Shown here: positions 19,305 to 28,185 of the stretch, piece after piece
Layout: every line of letters begins with the position of its first letter
How positions within the stretch are numbered: the stretch's first letter is position 1
Position numbers and translations under genes: made by a program
NCBI RefSeq assembly: GCF_027214025.1
Contig: NZ_JAPWHB010000003.1
Coordinates: forward strand, 496,001 to 560,000
DNA: 64,000 nt
Origin: Parahoeflea alexandrii
GTDB taxonomy: Bacteria > Pseudomonadota > Alphaproteobacteria > Rhizobiales > Rhizobiaceae
Reading direction: 5' to 3'
Notes under the pieces: generated by a model
Told to the model about the DNA's origin: nothing
The model's input: only the letters and a program-made list of their open reading frames with translations
The model's database searches: none

Positions 19305-20030
19305 ATGAGCAAGGTAGCAATCGTGACGGGAGGGTCCCGCGGGATCGGGGCAGCGATTTCGATCGCGTTGAAGGCGGCCGGCTACACGGTCGCCGCCAAC
19401 TATGCCGGCAATGACGAGGCGGCGGCGAAGTTCACCGAGGAGACCGGCATCAAGACCTACAAGTGGTCGGTGGCCGATTACGACGCCTGCGTCGCCGGCA
19501 TCGCCCAGGTTGAGGCCGACCTCGGCCCGGTCGCGGTGCTGGTCAACAATGCCGGCATCACGCGGGACGCCATGTTCCACAAGATGACGCCGCAGATGTG
19601 GGGCGAGGTGATCAACACCAACCTCACCGGCCTGTTCAACATGACCAACCCGATCTGGGGCGGCATGCGCGACCGCAAGTACGGCCGCATCATCAACATC
19701 TCCTCGATCAACGGCCAGAAGGGCCAGGCCGGCCAGGTCAACTACTCCGCCGCCAAGGCCGGTGACATCGGCTTCACCCGGGCGCTGGCCCAGGAAGGCG
19801 CGCGCGCCGGGATCACCGTCAACGCGATCTGCCCCGGCTATATCGGCACCGACATGGTGCGCGCTATCGACGAGAAGGTGCTGAACGAGCGGATCATCCC
19901 GCAGATCCCGGTCGGTCGCCTCGGTGAGCCCGAGGAAATCGCCCGCTGCGTGGTGTTCCTGGCGTCCGAGGATGCAGGCTTCATCACCGGGTCGACGATC
20001 TCGGCCAATGGCGGCCAGTACTTCAGCTGA
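19305..20030 (+). CDS. phaB: Acetoacetyl-CoA reductase PhaB
   Basis: 241 residues of the short-chain dehydrogenase family: TGGSRGIGAAI (NADPH binding), LVNNAGITRD, the catalytic Ser in IINISSINGQKGQ, YSAAKAG (Tyr/Lys) and the PhaB-typical PVGRLGEPEEIARCVVFLAS. It reduces acetoacetyl-CoA to (R)-3-hydroxybutyryl-CoA, the PHB monomer. GGGAGG lies before ATG 19305. The polymerase phaC is not in the window. Confidence 0.96.
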   Translation: MSKVAIVTGGSRGIGAAISIALKAAGYTVAANYAGNDEAAAKFTEETGIKTYKWSVADYDACVAGIAQVEADLGPVAVLVNNAGITRDAMFHKMTPQMWGEVINTNLTGLFNMTNPIWGGMRDRKYGRIINISSINGQKGQAGQVNYSAAKAGDIGFTRALAQEGARAGITVNAICPGYIGTDMVRAIDEKVLNERIIPQIPVGRLGEPEEIARCVVFLASEDAGFITGSTISANGGQYFS

Positions 20031-20056
20031 CCGCATCGGACCATCGACTTGATCAG

Positions 20057-20084
20057 CGCCCGGCGGGAAACTGCCGGGCGTTTT
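20057..20084 (+). terminator. Rho-independent terminator after phaAB
   Basis: CGCCCGGC and GCCGGGCG form an 8-bp stem around an eight-base loop, followed by TTTT. It lies 26 bp after the phaB stop. Confidence 0.85.
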
Positions 20085-20169
20085 GATTTGGCGCTCATGT
20101 CCTTGCGGATCGCTTCCGGCAGCCGGTTGATTTAAGCTAGAACACCTCTTGTTCAAGGAGACAGCGGCG

Positions 20170-20880
20170 ATGATCGATTACACGCTTTACTACTGGCCCA
20201 TCCAGTTTCGCGGTCAGTTCGTCAGGTCCGTTCTTGCCCATATCGGCTGTGCCTGGGAGGATGCCGGATATGAGGCAGTGCTTGCGCAAAGAACCTCACC
20301 GCCGGGCGAGCAGCTGATCGCGCATATGGGGCCGCCGGTGCTGACGGACCACGAGAGCAACGTCCATCTGTCCCAGATGCCTGCGATCCTGGCGTACCTC
20401 GGAGAAAAACACGGGTTGATGGGCCAAGACCCGGTGACAAGGGCGATGTGCCTCAAGCTGGTGTGCGATGCCAATGACGTGCTCTACGAGATGACCCGGT
20501 ACAACGGCGAACAGATGTGGACGGATGCGGCCTGGGTGGAGTTTCAGCCAAGGTTGCATCGCTGGATGAGGATTTTCGAGGAGACGGGCCGGCGCCATGG
20601 CCTGACGGCGCAATCGGGCTTCATGCTGGGAGGCGATGCCCCAGGCATCGCCGATCTTGCGACATCAACGCTGTGGGGTACCATGACCGCCAAGATGCCA
20701 TCGCTCCGGCCAGTGCTCGACGAATATGCGCCAGCAATATCCGTTCTCTCCGACCGTATTGCGGCACTCCCATCCCAGGCCGAGCTCCGGAAACGTAGTG
20801 ACGCCCTGTATGGCGAAGCCTGGTGCGGCGGCCAGATCGAGGCGTCGCTTCGCGCGGTGCTTGGCCACGGGCAAGGATGA
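20170..20880 (+). CDS. Glutathione S-transferase-like protein
   Basis: 236 residues. The N-terminal thioredoxin-like domain has YTLYYWPIQFRGQFVRSVLA, then GPPVLTDHESNVHLSQMPAILAYL, with the cis-Pro and the S-Q glutathione-contact position. A helical C-terminal domain follows with GGDAPGIADLATSTLW, the capping box. GST-like enzymes conjugate or reduce with glutathione; the substrate is not deducible. AAGGAG lies 10 bp upstream of ATG 20170. It follows the phaAB terminator, so it is probably independent. Confidence 0.85.
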   Translation: MIDYTLYYWPIQFRGQFVRSVLAHIGCAWEDAGYEAVLAQRTSPPGEQLIAHMGPPVLTDHESNVHLSQMPAILAYLGEKHGLMGQDPVTRAMCLKLVCDANDVLYEMTRYNGEQMWTDAAWVEFQPRLHRWMRIFEETGRRHGLTAQSGFMLGGDAPGIADLATSTLWGTMTAKMPSLRPVLDEYAPAISVLSDRIAALPSQAELRKRSDALYGEAWCGGQIEASLRAVLGHGQG

Positions 20881-20953
20881 TCAAGTCGCCCAGGCAAGTT
20901 TGAATTCCGCAGGGCCGGAAAACGATCTATTGTGTGCCGGGAGGAGTGAGCGG

Positions 20954-21298
20954 ATGTGCAGATTTCGAAAGTCGATGATTTCAACCGTCACCGTCATTGC
21001 GGGATTGGTTGCGACGGCGGTGCCCGCGCTCGCCGACCGGATCGATGGCGACTGGTGCTCGGCCGATGGCAAGCATCTGAGCATCGAAGGCCCGCGGATC
21101 ATGATTCCGTCGGGGGCCGAAATCTCCGGCCAATACGACCGCCACCATTTTCGCTATTCAGCACCTGCAGGCGACCCGGAAGAGGGGCAGACCATAGAGA
21201 TGCAGGTGCTGTCGGACGAAGAGATGTGGCTGCAGCGGACAACGGGCGGCGAGAAGATGCCGGTCGAGACCTGGCGGCGCTGCCAGGTGACCAGCTAG
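20954..21298 (+). CDS. Small exported protein, function unknown
   Basis: 114 residues with a Sec signal peptide (positively charged MCRFRKS, hydrophobic core, cleavage after VPALA near residue 27). The mature part starts DRIDGDWCSADGKHLSIEG and contains two Cys that could form a disulfide. GGAGG lies ahead of ATG 20954. Proteins of this pattern are common, uncharacterised periplasmic proteins in rhizobia. It starts 73 bp after the GST gene. Confidence 0.75.
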   Translation: MCRFRKSMISTVTVIAGLVATAVPALADRIDGDWCSADGKHLSIEGPRIMIPSGAEISGQYDRHHFRYSAPAGDPEEGQTIEMQVLSDEEMWLQRTTGGEKMPVETWRRCQVTS

Positions 21299-21434
21299 CC
21301 GGCCACTCCGGCGCGCTAGCGCCATTGTCTGGATCCGAGGTCAAAGGTTAACAAAAGCGGCTGTCAACCCTTTGATTTCCGTGTTTTCGCGCGTGTGGAT
21401 AGGCGGTCTGGCGTTCAGCGGCACAAGATCTGGT

Positions 21435-21509
21435 ATGGAACAAACCGGGAAATCCGGCTCAAGGCTGATTCGTCGCCGATTCGTTCCGGCGCTGTTCCGG
21501 AAGTTAACG
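21435..21509 (+). repeat. Direct repeat unit 1 of 3
   Basis: It contains GAACAAA, then 27 bases after the first A of AACA the conserved TGATTCGTCGCCGATTCGTTCCG begins (21466), followed by CTGTTC and GTTAACG. It carries two GATTC sites 11 bp apart. Confidence 0.75.
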
Positions 21510-21721
21510 GAACCGGGAAAATGCCGCCGAATGTGTTTACCAAGCGTTTGGAATGTTTAACGAAATCTGAACACCGGACTCGGCCTGCGAGGGCGCGGCA
21601 GAGGTGGTGCTGGCGTGAATCCTGGCGGCAAAGGTTAATTTTTGCCGGGTTCGGCGTGGCGGATACTGTGCCCAGCTTTGGAAACTAGTGGCAATGCTGC
21701 AGCCGTGAACCAATATCTTGT

Positions 21722-21796
21722 GGTGAACAAACGGCCAACATCGCCCAGTCAGTGATTCGTCGCCGATTCGTTCCGCGGCTGTTCTGAAGGTTAACG
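21722..21796 (+). repeat. Direct repeat unit 2 of 3
   Basis: It has the same order and spacing as unit 1: GGTGAACAAA at 21722, the 23-bp core at 21753, then CTGTTCTGAAGGTTAACG. It lies 287 bp after unit 1. Confidence 0.75.
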
Positions 21797-21992
21797 GGAT
21801 CGTTCAAATGAGAAGAATCTGGTTAACGAAGTGTTTGGATTTATTGCTAAATCCTTAAGGGCGGCGGTCGGCTGCAGCGCGACGGAGCGGCGCCGAATCC
21901 AAAGGTTAACGCAGAGGTGCGGGCAGGTCGGCAATGCCGTAAGGGCGATTCAGCATGTGGTGGCGCAAAGCCTGCCACGGGGCAGATGTTGC

Positions 21993-22067
21993 GGTGAACA
22001 AAAGCGGAATCAGGGCGAGTCATTGATTCGTCGCCGATTCGTTCCGCCACTGTTCCAATGGTTAAAT
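21993..22067 (+). repeat. Direct repeat unit 3 of 3
   Basis: GGTGAACAAA at 21993, the 23-bp core at 22024 (the same 31-bp offset as unit 2), then CTGTTCCAATGGTTAA. It lies 271 bp after unit 2. Confidence 0.75.
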
Positions 22068-22091
22068 TGCGCGCTGTCGGAGTCTTTGCGA

Positions 22092-22404
22092 TTAGAGCCG
22101 ATCATCTTTAGATGGAATCGTTTGAACGCCGGAATTTCGTGATCTGGCAAGGAGCGTGAGGTGAAGCGGCGCGAGCGCCGTTAGCCTCGCGCGACGCAGT
22201 CCAGAGCGCGAAAGGCCAAGTTCAGACGATTACAAGAGTTCCTTCTTGGCGAAACATCCTTGTCCACCAGGCTTGGACGTCTTTTCCGCGCCAGCGTCGT
22301 CAAAATCCTCGCACGATGCGCTGCATCGCGCTTGCGGTTTTTCCTCGCTGGCACGAAAAATCCTGTCCATCAAATCGCTTCCAGCTAAAGATGATCGGCT
22401 CTAG
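22092..22404 (+). repeat. MITE-like repeat, copy B (313 bp)
   Basis: The ends TTAGAGCCGATCATCTTTAG and CTAAAGATGATCGGCTCTAG are near-perfect terminal inverted repeats. Bases 22092-22230 match the reverse complement of the copy at 12276-12437. The rest (about 145 bp) is extra sequence inserted just inside the right terminus. It ends 62 bp before the helicase start and so may contribute to that promoter. Confidence 0.75.
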
Positions 22405-22465
22405 CCCCTGTTTCGCCTTCTGCGATGTGTTAGGTAACACTCGACTTGACCTGAATACGGACGAC

Positions 22466-25400
22466 ATGCCCGCTTCCCGCAGCCATCCCCCGAAACCATT
22501 GATCCTGTCCGGGCGCGGCGTCACAGCCGTGCTGGGGCCGACCAATACCGGCAAGACACATTTCGCCATCGAGCGGATGGCGGCGCATTCGTCCGGTGTG
22601 ATCGGGCTGCCGCTGAGGCTCTTGGCGCGCGAGGTCTACGGGCGCATGGTTGACAAGGTTGGCGTGAGCCACGTGTCGCTGATCACCGGCGAGGAAAAGA
22701 TCACGCCGCCGGGTGCGCGCTATTCCGTCTGCACCGTGGAGGCGATGCCGCAGGAAACCAATGCGGCCTTCGTCGCCATCGACGAAGTGCAGATCGCCGG
22801 CGATCTCGAGCGCGGCCATGTGTTTACCGACCGGATCCTGTCGCTGCGTGGCCGCGAGGAAACGCTACTCCTGGGATCGGCTACGGTGCGGGGGATCCTC
22901 GAGCGATTGCTGCCCGGGATCACCATCGTCGAACGGCCGCGCCTGTCGGAGCTGCACTATGCAGGCTCAAAGAAGATCACCCGGCTGCCGCGACGGTCTG
23001 CCATCGTGGCGTTTTCGGCCGACGAGGTCTATGCGATCGCCGAGTTGGTGCGGCGGCAGCGCGGCGGCGCCGCGGTGGTGCTGGGGGCGCTCAGCCCGCG
23101 CACCCGCAACGCACAGGTCGAGCTCTATCAGAACGGCGACGTCGACTACCTGGTAGCGACAGACGCAATCGGCATGGGACTCAATCTCGATGTCGACCAT
23201 GTGGCCTTTGCCCAGGACCGGAAATTCGACGGATATTCCTACCGGCAACTTACGGCGTCAGAATTCGGCCAGATCGCCGGTCGGGCGGGCCGGCATCTGC
23301 GTGACGGCACCTTCGGGGTTACCGGCCAGGTTCAGCCCTTGCCCGACGAGCTGGTGCAGCGGCTCGAAAGCCACGTGTTCGAGCCGGTCAAGATTCTGCA
23401 GTGGCGGTCCAAGCAGCTCGACTTTTCCACGCTGAACTCGCTGCAGGCCAGTCTCGAGCAGATCCCGGCGGTGCAGGGGCTGACCCGCGCGGTGCCGGCG
23501 GTGGATCAGCGCGCGCTCGAGCACCTGGTCAATGATTTCGAGGTGCGGGACCTGGCCAGCACGCCGAAGAATGTCGCCACGCTGTGGGACGTCTGCTCGC
23601 TCCCCGATTACCGGCGCATTGCCCCGGCGCAACATTCCGACCTGATCGCCACGATCTATCGCGACCTGATCCGCAGCGGAGCGGTGAACGAGGATTTCCT
23701 GGCGGAACAGGTGCGCAGAACCGACGCGACGGATGGAGAAATCGACACCTTGTCGGCCCGGATTTCTCAAATCCGGACATGGACATATGTATCAAACAGA
23801 CCCGAATGGCTTGCCGATCCGACACACTGGCAGGAAAAGACGCGCGAAATTGAGGACCGATTGTCCGATGCGTTGCATGAAAGGTTGACGAAACGCTTTG
23901 TTGACCGCAGGACATCTGTGCTCATGAGGCGCCTGAGAGAGAACGCGATGCTCGAAGCTGAAATCAGTGTAAACGGTGATGTCTTCGTTGAAGGTCACCA
24001 TGTTGGACAATTGGCCGGATTCCGTTTCATGGCGGATGCGTCGGCGGACGGGCCGGACGCCAAGGCCGTGCTGGCGGCTGCGCAAAAAGCGCTTGCGCTG
24101 GAATTCGAGGCACGGGCCGCACGGCTGCATGCGTCGGGCAATTCCGACTTCGCCATCGGGGCAGATGGAACCGTGCGCTGGCTCGGCGATCCCGTTGCCA
24201 AGCTCGCAAGCGGCGATCATATTCTCAAGCCGCGCACGATCCTGCTTGCCGACGAGCAACTGACCGGGACAGCGCGCGATTTCGTTGCCGCGCGCATCGA
24301 CCGCTTTGTCAATCACCACATCGCAACGGTGCTCAAGCCGCTCGACGACCTGACCCGGGCCGAGGACCTCGATGGCCTGGCGCGTGGCCTGGCGTTCCGG
24401 CTGGCTGAAAATCTTGGCGTCCTGTTCCGCCGCGACGTGGCCGAGATGATCAAGGATCTCGACCAGTCGGCGCGGGCATCCTTGCGCAAATACGGGATCC
24501 GCTTCGGAGCCTATCACATCTTCATGCCGGCGCTGCTGAAGCCGGCACCGGCCGAACTGGTGACGCTGTTGTGGGCGCTGGCCAATGACGGGTTCTCCAG
24601 GCCCGGCTATGGCGACGTGACGCCGCTGCTGGCCGCCGGCCGTACATCTGTGGCCACCGACCCGGAGATTGACCGCGAGTTCTATCGCCTCGCCGGGTTC
24701 CGGTTCCTCGGAAAGCGCGCGGTGCGGATCGACATTCTCGAGCGGTTGGCCGACCTGATCAGGCCGGCGCTGCAGTGGAAGCCGGGCACGCAAGGGGCGC
24801 GGCCGGAAGCCGCCTATGACGGCCGCCGGTTCATCACCACGACCGGGATGCTTTCCATTCTCGGCGCCACGCAGGATGACATCGAGGAAATCCTCAAGGG
24901 TCTTGGCTACCGCGCCGATGCGGTTCCGGCCGAGGAAGCGCAAAGCCATATCGCGAGCCTCGATGCGGCACAGGCGGAGGCCGCAGGTGCGGCCGGCACT
25001 GGGCCCGTGGTCGAGGTGGTTGTCTCGCGAACTGCGGCCGATCGTCCGCACAAGCCGGTTTCACCGGCAGCCGAGCAGGCTGCCTCATCCGATGCTGCAG
25101 CAGACGAGACCGTGAAAGCGACGGCAGAAGTCCCGGCTGACACGGCGGAAGCGCCGGCGTCGGGCGAAGAGACCGGTGCGCAGCCGGCTGAAGTTTCCAC
25201 CGACAGCGTTGCCGCCGAGGCAGGCGTGCCGGCGGCGGAGGAAACTCCGGCAGGCGATGCGCCAAAGGCGGAGACGGCAGAGGAAGCCGAGGCGCCGCGT
25301 CCGGTATTGTTGTGGCGGCCGGGTGGCCGTCAGGATGGACAGCGCGGTCCGCGCAATGCACCCGGCGAAGGCCGCGGCCGCCGCGAGAGCGGAAACCGCA

Positions 25401-25672
25401 ATGCCCGTTCCGGCGAGAAACCGGAAGGTGAGGGCGCTGCCGAAGGCGAAGGCCGGCCCAACAGGGGGCACCGCGGAAAGCCCGGACATCAGGGCAAAGG
25501 CGGACCCGGACGGGGCGGTCCCGGCAAGGGCGGGCAGGGCAAGGGCCGTCAGGACGGCGATGCCAATCGCGGCGGACGCAATAATGACCGGCCGCAGCGC
25601 AAGGAGAAGCCGATCGATCCGGATTCGCCTTTCGCAGCGCTTGCAGCCTTGCGCGACCAGCTGAAAAAATAG
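22466..25672 (+). CDS. Suv3-like ATP-dependent RNA/DNA helicase
   Basis: 1068 residues. A superfamily 2 helicase core occupies about 20-350: motif I GPTNTGKTH (residues 24-32), DEVQ (about 106-109) in place of DEAD, GSATVRG, and motif VI QIAGRAGR (about 269-276). This is the pattern of mitochondrial SUPV3L1 and its alphaproteobacterial relatives, linked to RNA turnover. A long tail from about residue 850 is Ala/Glu-rich, then Gly/Arg/Lys-rich, and probably disordered and RNA-binding. ATG 22466 starts MPASRSHPPKPLILSGRG, directly before the core. It is followed 11 bp later by the S4 protein gene. Confidence 0.9.
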   Translation: MPASRSHPPKPLILSGRGVTAVLGPTNTGKTHFAIERMAAHSSGVIGLPLRLLAREVYGRMVDKVGVSHVSLITGEEKITPPGARYSVCTVEAMPQETNAAFVAIDEVQIAGDLERGHVFTDRILSLRGREETLLLGSATVRGILERLLPGITIVERPRLSELHYAGSKKITRLPRRSAIVAFSADEVYAIAELVRRQRGGAAVVLGALSPRTRNAQVELYQNGDVDYLVATDAIGMGLNLDVDHVAFAQDRKFDGYSYRQLTASEFGQIAGRAGRHLRDGTFGVTGQVQPLPDELVQRLESHVFEPVKILQWRSKQLDFSTLNSLQASLEQIPAVQGLTRAVPAVDQRALEHLVNDFEVRDLASTPKNVATLWDVCSLPDYRRIAPAQHSDLIATIYRDLIRSGAVNEDFLAEQVRRTDATDGEIDTLSARISQIRTWTYVSNRPEWLADPTHWQEKTREIEDRLSDALHERLTKRFVDRRTSVLMRRLRENAMLEAEISVNGDVFVEGHHVGQLAGFRFMADASADGPDAKAVLAAAQKALALEFEARAARLHASGNSDFAIGADGTVRWLGDPVAKLASGDHILKPRTILLADEQLTGTARDFVAARIDRFVNHHIATVLKPLDDLTRAEDLDGLARGLAFRLAENLGVLFRRDVAEMIKDLDQSARASLRKYGIRFGAYHIFMPALLKPAPAELVTLLWALANDGFSRPGYGDVTPLLAAGRTSVATDPEIDREFYRLAGFRFLGKRAVRIDILERLADLIRPALQWKPGTQGARPEAAYDGRRFITTTGMLSILGATQDDIEEILKGLGYRADAVPAEEAQSHIASLDAAQAEAAGAAGTGPVVEVVVSRTAADRPHKPVSPAAEQAASSDAAADETVKATAEVPADTAEAPASGEETGAQPAEVSTDSVAAEAGVPAAEETPAGDAPKAETAEEAEAPRPVLLWRPGGRQDGQRGPRNAPGEGRGRRESGNRNARSGEKPEGEGAAEGEGRPNRGHRGKPGHQGKGGPGRGGPGKGGQGKGRQDGDANRGGRNNDRPQRKEKPIDPDSPFAALAALRDQLKK

Positions 25673-25683
25673 GCCCCGACGCG

Positions 25684-26073
25684 ATGGAGCAGGCGACGCG
25701 GCAGCGCATCGACAAGTGGCTGTTCTTCGCGCGCATCATCAAGTCGAGAACGCTTGCCGGCAAGTTTGCCGCCGGCGGCAATGTGCGGGTCAATTCCGAG
25801 AAGATCGACCAGGCAAGCGTGCTGATCAAGCCCGGAGACGTGCTGACGATCACGCTTGAGCGGCGGATCCTGGTGCTCAGGGTGCTTGGCTGCGGAGAAC
25901 GCCGCGGCCCGGCGCCTGAAGCGCAACTGCTCTACGAGGATCTGTCGCCGAAACCCGCCGCAGCGGGTGAGGCCGAACCGGTCGCGGCGCAGCGTGCGCC
26001 GGGATCCGGCCGGCCGACCAAGCGGGACAGGCGAAAAATAGATCAGTTTCGCAATGCGGATGATGACGCATGA
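25684..26073 (+). CDS. S4-domain RNA-binding protein (HslR-like)
   Basis: 129 residues. The N-terminal S4 domain reads RQRIDKWLFFARIIKSRTLA, GGNVRVNSEKID, then KPGDVLTI. A charged C-terminal tail (GRPTKRDRRKIDQFRNADDD) follows, as in HslR/Hsp15, which binds stalled 50S subunits carrying nascent chains. It starts 11 bp after the helicase stop, so the two are probably co-transcribed, joining two RNA-handling activities. Confidence 0.88.
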   Translation: MEQATRQRIDKWLFFARIIKSRTLAGKFAAGGNVRVNSEKIDQASVLIKPGDVLTITLERRILVLRVLGCGERRGPAPEAQLLYEDLSPKPAAAGEAEPVAAQRAPGSGRPTKRDRRKIDQFRNADDDA

Positions 26074-26406
26074 AATTGTCTTGACCCGCGAGGTTGCGGA
26101 GAAGCTCGTTCGCAAATCCGGCCCGCAGGCAGCGAGGTTCGTCCGCCGGCGCCCGGCTGCGGCGCTTTGCCGGCATCTGATGTCTTGCAATACGGCGTCA
26201 AAGCCGGTACCTCACCGCCGTTGATCGCTACAGCTTCCGCTTCGCCATGATGATCGCGATGCGCGCTGTGACGCTCTGGAAATGATGCATCTGCCGGCAG
26301 CCGGACCCAAGCCGACCGAGCCGCAGTTGCAGCAGTTAAAAGTGCTAAAGCGTCCTTTGTGCGTTTGATTAGACGCACGGCGCTTTAGGAGCCTCAGGAG
26401 AGATGC
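26074..26406. other. Intergenic region before fdxA
   Basis: No gene is seen in these 333 bp on either strand. The only structure noted is the nested palindrome at 26346-26387 immediately ahead of the fdxA ribosome site. Confidence 0.6.
26346..26387. repeat. Palindromic element upstream of fdxA
   Basis: TAAAGCG ... CGCTTTA form outer arms and GTGCGT ... ACGCAC inner arms around TTGATTAG. I recall similar GTGCGT/ACGCAC palindromes as dispersed repeats in rhizobial genomes. It could be an extragenic repeat or a structured 5' leader, 9 bp ahead of the AGGAG of fdxA. Confidence 0.55.
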
Positions 26407-26745
26407 ATGACCTATGTGGTGACTGACAATTGCATTCGCTGCAAATACATGGATTGCGTTGAAGTTTGCCCGGTGGACTGTTTCTACGAGGGCGAGAACA
26501 TGCTGGTCATTCATCCCGACGAATGCATCGACTGCGGTGTGTGCGAGCCCGAGTGCCCCGCCGAGGCGATCAAGCCGGACACCGAGCCGGGGCTCGAGAA
26601 GTGGCTCGAGGTCAACACCGAATATGCGGAAAAATGGCCTAACATCACCATCAAGAGGGATGCGCCTGCCGACGCAAAGGAATTTGACGGCAAGGAAGGC
26701 AAGTTCGAGCAATACTTCTCGCCCGAGCCCGGCGAAGGCGATTGA
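26407..26745 (+). CDS. fdxA: Ferredoxin FdxA (7Fe-8S type)
   Basis: 112 residues. [18 protein letters not shown] and [12 protein letters not shown] supply the cysteine ligands of a 3Fe-4S and a 4Fe-4S cluster, followed by the long acidic C-terminus typical of FdxA. It is a cytoplasmic electron carrier, conserved beside carD and rpoH2 in rhizobia. CAGGAGAG precedes ATG 26407. Confidence 0.96.
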   Translation: MTYVVTDNCIRCKYMDCVEVCPVDCFYEGENMLVIHPDECIDCGVCEPECPAEAIKPDTEPGLEKWLEVNTEYAEKWPNITIKRDAPADAKEFDGKEGKFEQYFSPEPGEGD

Positions 26746-27161
26746 TCGCCCGAATCGGCTGTGGATATTGCTGCAATGCGGCGATCTTGCCTGTGCGCCG
26801 CCGCATGGTTAACCAAATCTTAAACTGTTTTTCCGCGGCCCGTTCGGCGGCTTGCGCAAATCATTGATTTACACCATTTTTTGTGGTACATATCATATTA
26901 CTGACATCTTCAAGGCGCCGCCAGGGCGAAACAAGAAGCAAAAACGGAAGCAAACGTCCCTTACAGCGGTGGCTCTTTCCTTGCAGCGCAAAGCTGTCGG
27001 ATTGCCAGATTCCGCGCGGTAAGCGACTGCGGCTTTTTGACTTGTCTCGTTCTTGAAAGCGTTGTCAGTGCGATGCGCCTGCCGGCCGTCGCAGGACCGG
27101 TCCGGGCAAGCCATGCCCGGCTCCCAGTGTCCGTTTCCGTAACAGGGAGTTTTGAAAACGC
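26746..27161. other. Intergenic region between fdxA and carD
   Basis: 416 bp without a gene. The AT-rich stretch around 26865-26905 (TTGATTTACACCATTTTTTG, then CATATCATATTACTGAC) is a likely promoter zone. A small hairpin CCGGGCA...TGCCCGG lies near 27105-27123, ahead of the carD ribosome site. Confidence 0.5.
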
Positions 27162-27731
27162 ATGACAACCCAGCAGAAAAAGCCTTCACAGAGACAGGGT
27201 TTCAAGACCGGTGAATCGATCGTGTATCCAGCCCACGGCGTTGGACAGATCGTTGCGATCGAAGAACAGGAAGTTGCAGGCCACAAGCTTGAATTGTTTG
27301 TGATTGATTTCGAAAAGGACAAGATGCGCCTCAAGGTGCCGGTCGCCAAGGCATCGACAATCGGCATGCGCAAATTGTCGGAAACAGATTTTGTCGAGCG
27401 CGCGCTGAAGGTTGTTCAGGGCCGTGCCCGGGTCAAGCGGACCATGTGGTCGCGCCGCGCGCAGGAATATGATGCGAAGATCAACTCCGGCGATCTGATT
27501 TCGATCGCGGAAGTGGTTCGCGATCTCTATCGCGCCGAAAACCAGCCGGAACAGTCCTACTCCGAGCGCCAGCTTTATGAAGCGGCACTTGACCGGATGG
27601 CCCGCGAACTCGGCGCCGTCAACAAGATGTCCGACACCGAAGCGGTGCGGCTGATCGAGGTCAATCTCAACAAGGGGCCGAAGCGCGGCAAGGCCAATGA
27701 TGAGGACGGCGCGCAGGAAGAAGCTGCATAA
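27162..27731 (+). CDS. carD: CarD family transcriptional regulator
   Basis: 189 residues. The N-terminal RNA polymerase-interacting domain (about 12-75; GESIVYPAHGVGQIVAIEE, LELFVIDFEKDKMRLKVP) is followed by a helical DNA-binding region (VKRTMWSRRAQEYDAKI, ISIAEVVRDLYRAE). CarD stabilises promoter open complexes with the vegetative sigma factor. CAGGGAG precedes ATG 27162, and a strong terminator follows. Length and order match Rhizobiales orthologues. Confidence 0.95.
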   Translation: MTTQQKKPSQRQGFKTGESIVYPAHGVGQIVAIEEQEVAGHKLELFVIDFEKDKMRLKVPVAKASTIGMRKLSETDFVERALKVVQGRARVKRTMWSRRAQEYDAKINSGDLISIAEVVRDLYRAENQPEQSYSERQLYEAALDRMARELGAVNKMSDTEAVRLIEVNLNKGPKRGKANDEDGAQEEAA

Positions 27732-27756
27732 CGGCTTCGCGTTCCACAAGCCTACC

Positions 27757-27792
27757 AAAAGCCCGGGCCGCCCCACGCGCCCGGGCTTTTTT
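27757..27792 (+). terminator. Rho-independent terminator after carD
   Basis: AAAAGCCCGGGC and GCCCGGGCTTTT are perfect 12-base arms with TTTTTT at the 3' side. The A/T symmetry makes it work in both directions. Confidence 0.9.
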
Positions 27793-28185
27793 GTTGCGGC
27801 ATGCAGGAACGATCTCTCAGGGCTTCCCCGTGGTTTCGGAAGGCCGCCAGAAACGGCTCAGTCCAGGGTGCGGCCGGCATACTCCGGGTATGGGCGCCTC
27901 TCTCCTGCCGAGAATAAATGATCCGCACTGACGTGGTCCGGCCACTTTTCCGCCGCATCCTTTGCTGGAGAAGGAGCCGGAAACTCCCGGAGTATGGCGT
28001 GAGGCCGGTCGCTTCCGGCTGCTCAAGATTTCATGGAACCATTTGCATTTAAAAGCCTTTCCCTCAAGGGCGTGCACGTCTGCAGGCTGCAGGGGTCTTA
28101 TCACGGATATTTCATTACGCGTGATGATCCATTCCCCAATGTCTCACGTAGACTCGGGCATACGTCGAAAAGACCGGAGGATGTC
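27793..28185. other. Intergenic leader before rpoH2
   Basis: About 390 bp with no gene I can support. An open frame from 28033 continues into rpoH2, but its N-terminal part does not resemble sigma factors, so this stretch is probably promoter and 5' leader. RpoH2 genes in rhizobia are controlled by the ECF sigma factor RpoE2; I could not assign a convincing GGAAC/CGTT pair here. Confidence 0.5.

Larger units (their letters stand above)
21299..22465. other. 1.17-kb non-coding region with repeats and a GANTC cluster
   Basis: No convincing gene is present on either strand; the open frames here have no family pattern or good ribosome site. The region holds three ~75-bp direct repeats (21435-22067), several GGTTAA(C) motifs, a dense group of GANTC sites (21467-22119) and, at its right end, a MITE-like repeat (22092-22404) running to 62 bp before the helicase gene. 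Confidence 0.8.

Noticed and set aside
21394-21402. TGTGGATAG, a near DnaA box beside the GANTC cluster, considered as part of an origin of replication
   Set aside because: Only one imperfect box was found and none of the usual alphaproteobacterial origin neighbours (such as hemE) are present. The GANTC cluster is reported without claiming an origin.
28033-28185. N-terminal extension of RpoH2 from 28033
   Set aside because: The extra 51 residues do not resemble sigma factors, and GGAGG sits correctly before ATG 28186.
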